Part shown: in pieces, positions 26,746 through 34,480 of the stretch
Layout: every line of letters begins with the position of its first letter
How positions within the stretch are numbered: the first letter of the stretch is position 1
Source: CAIVAT01 sp964473485
GTDB taxonomy: Bacteria; Bacteroidota; Bacteroidia; Bacteroidales; FEN-979
Reading direction: 5' to 3'
Assembly: GCA_964473485.1 (NCBI GenBank)
Contig: CAYYPH010000001.1
Coordinates: 496,001-560,000, forward strand
DNA length: 64,000 nucleotides
Translations under genes and position numbers: made by a program
The notes under the pieces: generated by a model
The model's database searches: none
What the model saw: only the letters and a program-made list of their open reading frames with translations
What the model was told of the DNA's origin: nothing

Positions 26746-28235
26746 AAACCCTTCTGAAATTGAAGACAAGGACGAAGTTAGTTATTGGCTTTGGAATTAT
26801 CATTACGGCCATCATCGTAATTGTTATTGTAGCTTTTTTCAGCCTGGCACGCCTTGAACGCTTGCAGGATGAAACCAATGCTTCAATGTACAAGATAAAC
26901 CTTTTTACACAACTTCGTTCGGATGAGAACAGACTCAGGGCATTGATACTTGAAATGGTCATGTCGAAATCGAAGCAATCGCAGGATGAGATCAAAGTTG
27001 CCATTCTTGAACGGTTATCTGTTGTTGAAGAAAGACTGACAAAAATTGAAGAAAACCTCGCGGATGATCCTGATTTACTGAGTGATTTTAAAGAAGTCAA
27101 TCGTCTTTTGGGAACATACCGTGAAAACCGGAACAAACAGATACAAATGATATCAGATGGCCGGAATGAGGAGGCACTATCGATTGCAACAACAGTTCAG
27201 AATTCATTGTATTCAGGTATCAGGAATAAAATCCTTGACATTGAGAAAAAGCTCGAGAATCAAAATACCATTAAAGAGGAACAAACACATACCATCGTCA
27301 GGATGGAAAAAAGTTCCATTCTGATCCTGGGCAGTGTCATGATCATCATTACGATCATTTTAGCCATTTCCATTATTGTCATGATCCGGCGAATTTTCAG
27401 TCAGATGCAGGAAAGTGCCAGTGTATTAGGCTCTTCTTCGGCAGAAATTCTTTCGACTGTAACAGAAGTATCAACCGGCGCTGCAGAGACTGCCACCTCG
27501 ATCGCCGAGACTACCACCACTGTTGAGGAGATAAGGCAGACCGCCGTTCTCGCTGCCCAGAAGGCCCAGATGGTTCTTGAAAGCGCCCAGCAGGCATCCT
27601 CGGCAGCCGACAGTGGCCGAGGGTCTGTTCAGCAGGCTACCGAAGGAATGGAACGCATCAGGGAGCAAATGAAAGTAATTGCCGATAGTGTGGTGAAGCT
27701 ATCGGAGAAAAACAGGTCGATCGGTGAAATCACAGGAACGGTAACAGACCTTGCAGACCAGTCGAACCTTTTGGCTGTGAACGCGGCCATTGAGGCGGCC
27801 AAAGCGGGCGAACAGGGCCGGGGATTTGCAGTAGTGGCACAAGAGATCAGGAATATGGCCGAGCAGTCAAAACAGGCGACCACCCAGATTAAAAACATAC
27901 TGAACGACATACAGACCGCGGTTAACCAGGCCGTGGTCGCCGCTGAGAACGGCACCAAAACAGTGCAGGAGGGGAACAACCTGGCCATACAGAGCGGCGA
28001 AATGATTGAGGTGCTGGCTGAGACAGTCAACCAGGCTGCTCAGGCGGTAATACAAATATCAACCACCAGTCAGCAACAGATGATGGGTATGGACCAGATT
28101 GTACCTGCCATGGAGAACATCAGGCAGGCCAGCGAGCAGAATGTTCTGGGCACCAAACAGACCCAACAGGCAGCCCACAATCTCAATGAACTGAGTGCGA
28201 AACTCATTCAACTCGTTGAAAGATATAAACTCTGA
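26742..28235 (+). CDS. Methyl-accepting chemotaxis receptor without an evident HAMP domain (WspA-like)
   Basis: 497 aa. TM1 about 13-35, a periplasmic helical region about 36-190 (four-helix-bundle-like, rich in K, E and R), TM2 about 193-215, then the cytoplasmic signalling coiled coil. The hairpin tip is canonical: ADQSNLLAVNAAIEAAKAGE then QGRGFAVVAQEIRNMAEQS. After TM2 the sequence goes from MIRRIFSQMQESASVLG straight into the coiled coil; I see no HAMP of about 50 residues with its usual proline. Candidate methylation sites are Q/E-rich heptads flanking the tip. It would sense an envelope or surface signal and control the CheA encoded next. Confidence 0.92.
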   Translation: MKTLLKLKTRTKLVIGFGIIITAIIVIVIVAFFSLARLERLQDETNASMYKINLFTQLRSDENRLRALILEMVMSKSKQSQDEIKVAILERLSVVEERLTKIEENLADDPDLLSDFKEVNRLLGTYRENRNKQIQMISDGRNEEALSIATTVQNSLYSGIRNKILDIEKKLENQNTIKEEQTHTIVRMEKSSILILGSVMIIITIILAISIIVMIRRIFSQMQESASVLGSSSAEILSTVTEVSTGAAETATSIAETTTTVEEIRQTAVLAAQKAQMVLESAQQASSAADSGRGSVQQATEGMERIREQMKVIADSVVKLSEKNRSIGEITGTVTDLADQSNLLAVNAAIEAAKAGEQGRGFAVVAQEIRNMAEQSKQATTQIKNILNDIQTAVNQAVVAAENGTKTVQEGNNLAIQSGEMIEVLAETVNQAAQAVIQISTTSQQQMMGMDQIVPAMENIRQASEQNVLGTKQTQQAAHNLNELSAKLIQLVERYKL

Positions 28236-28242
28236 GAAGATC

Positions 28243-30375
28243 ATGGATAAGGATCAGGCGGCGTTTTTACAGGAGTTACTGCAGGATTTCCGGCTGGAGG
28301 CCGCGGAGCACCACCAGACTGTTGTGCATGGGCTGCTTTCCCTTGAGAAATCAACGGGTTCTGATGACAGAAAAGCTACCATCGAGAATGTCTTCAGAGA
28401 AATACACAGTTTGAAGGGAGCTGCGAGGGCTGTTAACCAGCTCGACATTGAACGTCTTTGCCAGGCGATGGAAAGCGTCTTTCATAAGCTCAAACTTGAA
28501 CAGACAGTTCTAACACCCGTTCTTAGCGATACACTGATAAAGGGAAGCAGCATGCTCGAGATCATGATCAAAGAGATCGGCAAAAGCGATCCGCAGGTCA
28601 GACCGTCCGACATCATGCAATTTATCCAGGAGCTTGAACTCTCATTAAAAGGTCATAGGGACACAGTAATCCAGGCACCCCCACCCCCAGTTTTTCAAAC
28701 TGTAAAAAACATACCAAAACCACCTGCACACAAAGAAGTTGCCCATGAGGCAGGCCTGAGCGACAGTGTGCGGATCAGCACTGCAAAACTTGATGCGTTG
28801 CTTAAACAGGTAGAAGAGTTCATCCCGATGAAGTCGGCGATGGGATATCTGTGCCAGGAGGTGAAGAGCAATCCTGGTATTGGTGAAACAAATCTGGCCA
28901 GAGAACTTACAAAGTTTCAGCAGTTGTTCTTCAGATCGGTCGATGATCTTCTGTTTGACATCCGCGACACCCTGTTAATGCCATTCGGATCATTGCTGGG
29001 ATTGATGCCCAGGATTGCGAGGGATATAGGCAAGGTTTCAGGCAAAGAGGTGAACGTGGAAATTACAGGTAAGGAAACGGAAATCGACCGGCGAATACTC
29101 GAGCAAATCAAAGATCCAATGATCCACCTCATCAGGAACTGTATTGATCATGGTATTGAGCCTGTTGAGAAAAGGAAAGAAAAAAAGAAAAATCCAGCTG
29201 GGCTCATCCGGATCGGTGTGGTTCGTGAAAATGCCCGTTGGATAAAACTCACCATCAGTGACGATGGCGCCGGGATCAATGTTTCGAAGGTATCGGATGC
29301 AGCAGTTAAGGCAGGTATTTGTTCAACAGAGCAACTTAAAGTGATGAGCGACCGCGATATCTGCGGACTGATCTTTAAATCCGGCATCTCCACCAATCAG
29401 TTTATCACCGACTTTTCCGGAAGGGGATTGGGAATGGCCATTGTCGCTGAAAAAATATCGTTGCTGGGAGGTTCCATATCGATTGAAACAGAAGCGGACA
29501 TAGGAACGACCTTTCATATTGAACTACCGGTAACGCTGACAAGCTTCAAGGGGATCGTGGTCAGAATTTCGGACCAGCTATTTGCTATTCCGGTTACATC
29601 AGTCAAGGCGGTTGTCAGGACCGCACGTGAGGGTATCATCACTGTTGGAACCCGGCCGGTCATGCAGTATCATAACGAACACATCCCGGTATTCAGACTC
29701 GGGGATATCCTTGGCATTGCAGGCCCTGCTCACCGGTTCGAACAGGCAAAAGCTTTTCCATTGGTAATTTTAAAGAACAACCAGAATAGATTTGGCCTTA
29801 TCGTGGATGAGGTAAATTTTGAAATAGAGGGAATTGCCAGGGATATGGGCCCCCAACTGGTACACGTCAGGCACATCAGTGGCGTAACGCTCGACGGCAG
29901 TGGTAAGGTAATTCCTATTTTAAATGTGGCAGAATTGGCTGAAACGACTGCGACAAAAACTTTCAGGTTACCGGATACCGGGCCTGTCGATGAAGGAGAA
30001 ACGCCACCGGTTCCGGTTCAGATTCTGATAGCCGAGGACAGCCTCACCTCCCGGTCGTTGCTCAGAAACATTGTAGAGTCGGGCGGTTTTCGTGTCAGCA
30101 CTGCTGTCGATGGTATGGACGCGTTCAGGCAAATGCAGCAGGAGCATTTCGACCTGGTCATTTCAGATGTCGAAATGCCCGGGATGAACGGATTTGAGCT
30201 GACCAGAAAGATCAGGGCGAGTGACGCTCTTTCGGATATTCCTGTAATACTTGTAACCGCGCTTTCATCGCCCGAGGACCGGCAGCGAGGAATGGATGTC
30301 GGTGCCAACGCCTACATCGTTAAAAGTAATTTTGAACAAAGTAATCTGCTTGATACCATTAACCTTTTGATATAA
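28243..30375 (+). CDS. CheA histidine kinase with C-terminal receiver (WspE-like)
   Basis: 710 aa from the ATG at 28243, 7 bp after the receptor stop. Order: HPt about 1-125 with phospho-acceptor H55 (EIHSLKGAARAV); a short Pro-rich linker (APPPPVFQTVKNIPKPP) with no visible P2 domain; dimerisation and HATPase about 175-435 (MIHLIRNCIDHGIEP, ISDDGAGI, FSGRGLGMAIVAEKI); CheW-like about 440-575; receiver about 585-710 with D642 (DLVISDVEMPGMNG). The attached receiver matches WspE and FrzE-type kinases and probably acts as a phosphate sink or internal output. No separate CheY gene is present. Confidence 0.93.
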   Translation: MDKDQAAFLQELLQDFRLEAAEHHQTVVHGLLSLEKSTGSDDRKATIENVFREIHSLKGAARAVNQLDIERLCQAMESVFHKLKLEQTVLTPVLSDTLIKGSSMLEIMIKEIGKSDPQVRPSDIMQFIQELELSLKGHRDTVIQAPPPPVFQTVKNIPKPPAHKEVAHEAGLSDSVRISTAKLDALLKQVEEFIPMKSAMGYLCQEVKSNPGIGETNLARELTKFQQLFFRSVDDLLFDIRDTLLMPFGSLLGLMPRIARDIGKVSGKEVNVEITGKETEIDRRILEQIKDPMIHLIRNCIDHGIEPVEKRKEKKKNPAGLIRIGVVRENARWIKLTISDDGAGINVSKVSDAAVKAGICSTEQLKVMSDRDICGLIFKSGISTNQFITDFSGRGLGMAIVAEKISLLGGSISIETEADIGTTFHIELPVTLTSFKGIVVRISDQLFAIPVTSVKAVVRTAREGIITVGTRPVMQYHNEHIPVFRLGDILGIAGPAHRFEQAKAFPLVILKNNQNRFGLIVDEVNFEIEGIARDMGPQLVHVRHISGVTLDGSGKVIPILNVAELAETTATKTFRLPDTGPVDEGETPPVPVQILIAEDSLTSRSLLRNIVESGGFRVSTAVDGMDAFRQMQQEHFDLVISDVEMPGMNGFELTRKIRASDALSDIPVILVTALSSPEDRQRGMDVGANAYIVKSNFEQSNLLDTINLLI

Positions 30376-30381
30376 TCCCGC

Positions 30382-31461
30382 ATGCCGGATGTAGCACGAA
30401 AGATCAGGGTGGTGATTGTTGAGGACACCCTCGTCGGGCGCAATTTTCTGAGTGGCATCCTGAAAATGGATCCCCGCTTTGACATTGTTGCCATGGCAGC
30501 GGATGGGAAACAGGCTGTGGATATGGTATTAAGGTACCAGCCTGATGTTGTGAGTATGGATTTCTATATGCCGGTAATGGATGGAGTTGAAGCAACCCGG
30601 CTGATCATGCAGCAAAACCCAGTGCCAGTCGTGGTAGTAAGCAGCTTCTATACGCCCTCGGAGGTCGCCATGTCGTTCAAAGTTATCGAGGCGGGCGCTG
30701 TGACCATAATCCCCAAACCTTTCGGTCCGGGGCATCCCAGGTTCAATGAGTCGGCCCAGAATTTCCGCAACATTCTTTCGCTTATGGCCGAAGTGAAAGT
30801 TGGCCGAAGAAAAACGATGCCGGTTAAAGTCCCTGTCGCGGTTCAAACCAATGCGGCAGGGATTCCATCTCAGGATTTTAAGAAAGGTGCCATAAAAATC
30901 ATTGCAATAGGAGCATCTGCCGGCGGACCTGAAGAGATCAGAAACATTCTCAGCAATTTGCCTTCGACGCTTGATTTACCGATACTGGTGGTTCAGCATA
31001 TCGATCCTTCATTCGCGCAGGGATTTTGTGAATGGCTGAGCCTTAGTTCGAAATTATCCGTCCGGTTAGCCAAGGATGGCGAATCATTAACCCCCGGTAC
31101 CGTATACTTTCCACCAGGCGACCAGCACCTTGGGTTAAAAAACGAGAACACCATACTGGTATCACAGTCTCCACCTGAAAAAGGCCTCAGACCATCAGTA
31201 AATTTCATGTTTCGTACTGTTAATGCCTGCTTTGGCAGAAATGCCATGGCTATCCTTCTTTCGGGCATGGGGTCCGACGGAGCGCAGGAGATGCTTGCGC
31301 TCAGGAATGCCGGGGCGCTCACCATTGCACAGGATCAGAATGGGTGCCTCATTCACGGGATGCCGGGTGAAGCAATAAAAATAGGCGCAGCAGTTAAGGT
31401 ATTAAACACCAGTGAGATCATCCGTGAGATAATCGCGATAAAAAAAACAGATACTATATGA
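30382..31461 (+). CDS. cheB: Receptor methylesterase (CheB/WspF-like)
   Basis: 359 aa. Receiver about 8-125 with D60 (VVSMDFYMPVMDG) and K112 (IIPKPFGPG), then a linker of about 45 residues and a methylesterase domain about 172-355. The catalytic triad is intact: S179 (IGASAGGP), H206 (VVQHIDPS) and D299 (LLSGMGSDGAQEM). It removes methyl groups from receptor glutamates and balances the CheR. It starts 6 bp after the CheA stop and overlaps the next gene by 4 bp (ATGA). Confidence 0.95.
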   Translation: MPDVARKIRVVIVEDTLVGRNFLSGILKMDPRFDIVAMAADGKQAVDMVLRYQPDVVSMDFYMPVMDGVEATRLIMQQNPVPVVVVSSFYTPSEVAMSFKVIEAGAVTIIPKPFGPGHPRFNESAQNFRNILSLMAEVKVGRRKTMPVKVPVAVQTNAAGIPSQDFKKGAIKIIAIGASAGGPEEIRNILSNLPSTLDLPILVVQHIDPSFAQGFCEWLSLSSKLSVRLAKDGESLTPGTVYFPPGDQHLGLKNENTILVSQSPPEKGLRPSVNFMFRTVNACFGRNAMAILLSGMGSDGAQEMLALRNAGALTIAQDQNGCLIHGMPGEAIKIGAAVKVLNTSEIIREIIAIKKTDTI

Positions 31462-32723
31462 ATACATCGTATCAGATCGTTTTAAAAGGGTATGTGCTGG
31501 CGATTGAAGATTCGCTGGTACAGGCAAAAAAACTGAAGCACTTCCTTGAGTCAAACAACCTCCCGAACCAACTTTTTCCGAATGCGGAGGAAGCACTGAT
31601 CCAGGCCAGGAAGGATCCTCCGGCCTTGATCATCAGCGACATCATGATGCCCGGCATGGATGGATATGGATTCTGTTCGATCATGAAAGGAGACCCTGTT
31701 CTGAGAGACATTCCTGTAATCCTGCTGACTTCGCTCCGGGATCCTTTGGATATTATCAAAGGGTTGCAGGCCGGAGCCGATAACTTTATAACCAAACCCT
31801 ACGAGGAACAATACCTGCTGTCGCGCATCCATTATCTGCTCGCCAACAGGGATCTCCGGCGCGCGGGAAGTGCTGAAATGGTCATCGAAATCATGTTCAG
31901 GGGGCAGAAATACCAGATCAATTCCGATAAAAAACAGATACTTGACTTGTTGCTATCGGTGTATGAAGCCGCCATACAGCGAAACGACGAGCTTCTTTTA
32001 ACACAGGCGCAACTGGAATCCGTCAACGAAAGCCTGATCACTGCAAATAATGAACTCGAAGCATTTGCCTACACGGTCTCGCATGATCTGAAGTCGCCGC
32101 TGAACGCCATTGCAGGTTTCACGCAAATCATCCAGGATGACTACAGTAATGTGCTTGATGCGGAGGCAATGGATTACTTATCCAAAGTCAAAAACTCTGC
32201 TTTCGCAATGGCGCAGCTCATTGAGGATCTTTTAAACTTTTCAAGATCTGCAAGATCCGAGATCGTCAGGGAGACCCTGGATTTGAGTGCTGCAGCCGAT
32301 TTCGTGGTTGAAGAAATTTTGCAACGCAATGATGGTTACAGGGCGTTGTGCAGGATCCAGGAAGGCATCCGGGCCTATGCGGATAAAAATCTTATGTACG
32401 TAGTTCTTGAAAACCTGTTTAACAATGCGTTTAAATATTCCTCAAAGGTTGACAACCCTCAGATTACTTTTGGTGTTGACCACGAGAATAACGTTCCGGT
32501 CTATTTTATTCAGGATAATGGCGCAGGCTTCGATCAGTCGAAAGCCGGCAAGATGTTCATGCCGTTTCAAAGGATGCACAGCACCAGCGATTTCCAGGGA
32601 ACCGGTGTCGGATTATCCACGGTAAAACGGATCATTGAGCGACACGGGGGCAGAATCTGGGCGAAGTCAGCACCCGGTATGGGAGCCACCTTTTATTTTA
32701 CGTTGCCGGATTCGGGGGAATAA
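31458..32723 (+). CDS. Receiver-histidine kinase, probable output of the chemosensory operon
   Basis: 421 aa, last gene of the operon with a 4-bp overlap. Receiver about 10-128 with D61 (IISDIMMPGMDG) and K in ITKPYEEQ; a coiled coil (about 165-200); HisKA with H209 (AYTVSHDLKSPLNAIAGF); HATPase with NLFNNAFKYSS, DNGAGFD and GTGVGLSTVKRIIERHGG. In Pseudomonas Wsp this place is taken by WspR, a receiver-GGDEF protein. Here CheA would phosphorylate a receiver that controls a second kinase, so the output is a further phosphorelay to an unlinked regulator. There is no membrane segment. Confidence 0.92.
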   Translation: MNTSYQIVLKGYVLAIEDSLVQAKKLKHFLESNNLPNQLFPNAEEALIQARKDPPALIISDIMMPGMDGYGFCSIMKGDPVLRDIPVILLTSLRDPLDIIKGLQAGADNFITKPYEEQYLLSRIHYLLANRDLRRAGSAEMVIEIMFRGQKYQINSDKKQILDLLLSVYEAAIQRNDELLLTQAQLESVNESLITANNELEAFAYTVSHDLKSPLNAIAGFTQIIQDDYSNVLDAEAMDYLSKVKNSAFAMAQLIEDLLNFSRSARSEIVRETLDLSAAADFVVEEILQRNDGYRALCRIQEGIRAYADKNLMYVVLENLFNNAFKYSSKVDNPQITFGVDHENNVPVYFIQDNGAGFDQSKAGKMFMPFQRMHSTSDFQGTGVGLSTVKRIIERHGGRIWAKSAPGMGATFYFTLPDSGE

Positions 32724-32786
32724 ATTCGGATGAATTTCTAAGGTAAGTAAGATCAAACCACCGGGGCGCCCTGTCCAAATATCCCA

Positions 32787-34217
32787 TCATTTTTTGATGA
32801 AATTCCTGAACCTGACTGCGTTGTTGCTGACACACCGGAGTACATAGAATCCGGCAGGCAAAAAACTAACATCAATGGATACCTGCGACGACCTGACAGA
32901 AGTACTGAACATTTCCAGGCCGTTGAGATTAAAAATGGTCAGTTTTCCACGCGCATTGCATTGTATAACAACCCGATTATCTGCCGGATTCGGGAAGATA
33001 CTGATCTCAGGATCCATTTCGCGAAATCCGGACGAAAGATGGGTACAGGCTGAATCGACTTCCGCTTTGCTGTTGCATCCCGGCGCATTGTTTTTAAAAT
33101 ACTTCCCACAATTAGAAAACTCCAGGTACTTGCAGATGGATGCCAGTGCACAATCAGAAAGACTGGCATTGGAATCGACCATCAACCCACATAAGGCAGC
33201 CGGATCGAGCTGATCAATCCCCCTTAAACTAACCAATTGATCGTTTGCCTCGATCCTCAGGAAATTGATTACCAGTCTTCGCCTGCCAAAGTCCTCCAGT
33301 GAAGTCAGTTTATCATTTGAATAAACTTTGAATGTATTCCATATGGTATCAAGCTTTTGAAAACCCATCAGGCTTTCTAACTCAGGGTTGTTTTCCAGGT
33401 AAAACGAGGAACCTATTTTTTCGAGATTGGGAAAACCGGTTATGCGCGATAAACGGGCATTATTTGAGATGGTTAATCTTAACCATCCGATTTGCTGCAA
33501 TTTCGTAAAACAGGTGATCTCTGTTATCAGCGGATTCTTCGAAATCTCAACGCCTGCAGCATAAACCACATTGTTGAACCCTGACAGATGCCTGAGTATT
33601 ACATTATTGGAAATTTGCAGAAGATTCCCCACGTAGGATAAGGAAGCAAAACCGGTTATTCTGTCAAGTCTGGCATTACCACCAATACTGATCGAGTTCA
33701 AACTCACGATATTATTGAAGGTCTTTATCTCAGGCAAAGCACTGTTGTTCAGTATTTGAATCTTGTTACCCACGACCGCCAACTGATCAAAGCTATCCAT
33801 CTCCGTAAATATTTGGTTTTGCTCCAGGAACAACGAGCCGCCCAGCAGTGTTAAACGATCGAGTCCCCTGACGTTCTTGAGCGCTGAATTGCCGATCAGG
33901 CTGAGGTTACCCCCTATTGAAATCAAACTGTCAAGTCCGGAAAGGGTCTCCAGGAGCGTAGTAGATTTCACCTCTAGATCGCCATCGATCGTTAAGACGC
34001 CTGTTAAACCGTTCAGTTTTTTTATTTTGGCTCCGCCGATTTTTACCGCGCCCAGGATCTGCGTGCATTGTGGGTAGATTAGATGAAAGCTGTCGATCTG
34101 GCTTTGTCGCACGATGGTGATACCTTCAGGTAAGCAGGTCGTGCATGGATGTATGGTTTGCGCTTCCGTAAGGCCTGAGGGTGTTACCAGAAAGGCAAAT
34201 AAAGGCAGGAGTTTCAT
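32787..34217 (-). CDS. Secreted L-domain/LRR-like repeat protein with T9SS-like C-terminus
   Basis: 476 aa from the ATG at 34217, which gives a signal peptide (MKLLPLFAFLVTPSG, ending near TEAQ). An ATG at 34274 is also possible. One repeat module: opening cap CLPEGITIVRQSQIDSFH, about 12 repeats of the LxGLxxLxxIGGxLxIxxN type, closing cap LSDCALASICKYL...NNAPGCNSKAEVDSACTH. Its caps match those of both modules of the 792-aa protein at 20074-22452. The last about 75 residues look like a sorting domain (ISIFPNPADNRVVIQC ... LPAGFYVLRC), though its end is divergent. It converges with the chemosensory operon. Confidence 0.78.
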   Translation of the reverse strand: MKLLPLFAFLVTPSGLTEAQTIHPCTTCLPEGITIVRQSQIDSFHLIYPQCTQILGAVKIGGAKIKKLNGLTGVLTIDGDLEVKSTTLLETLSGLDSLISIGGNLSLIGNSALKNVRGLDRLTLLGGSLFLEQNQIFTEMDSFDQLAVVGNKIQILNNSALPEIKTFNNIVSLNSISIGGNARLDRITGFASLSYVGNLLQISNNVILRHLSGFNNVVYAAGVEISKNPLITEITCFTKLQQIGWLRLTISNNARLSRITGFPNLEKIGSSFYLENNPELESLMGFQKLDTIWNTFKVYSNDKLTSLEDFGRRRLVINFLRIEANDQLVSLRGIDQLDPAALCGLMVDSNASLSDCALASICKYLEFSNCGKYFKNNAPGCNSKAEVDSACTHLSSGFREMDPEISIFPNPADNRVVIQCNARGKLTIFNLNGLEMFSTSVRSSQVSIDVSFLPAGFYVLRCVSNNAVRFRNFIKK

Positions 34218-34342
34218 TGCGATAAAGACACGCCCTGCATGGAGAAAAAAAATGAATAGTTGTGTCGGTTTCATGGCCGGAGGTATTTGACAAGGAGCGC
34301 CATTGACAATCCTGCAAACAATCAAACCTGCGTACTTAAAAA

Positions 34343-34350
34343 CAAAATTA
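34343..34350 (-). promoter_or_regulatory. Predicted -7 element for the L-domain protein gene
   Basis: Minus strand TAATTTTG, a full TAnnTTTG match, 126 bp before the ATG at 34217 and 69 bp before the ATG at 34274. No clear -33 element. Confidence 0.35.
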
Positions 34351-34480
34351 ACTTTATTTTGTAAGTTGTTTCCTATACTTTTACTTTTTCATTGAGAACC
34401 TCGCACACCCTTTTCCCGTGAGCCAATTCACCAAGCAACCCGAACCCAGTGGCAAGATACCGGGCTTTCTGCTCCAACAC

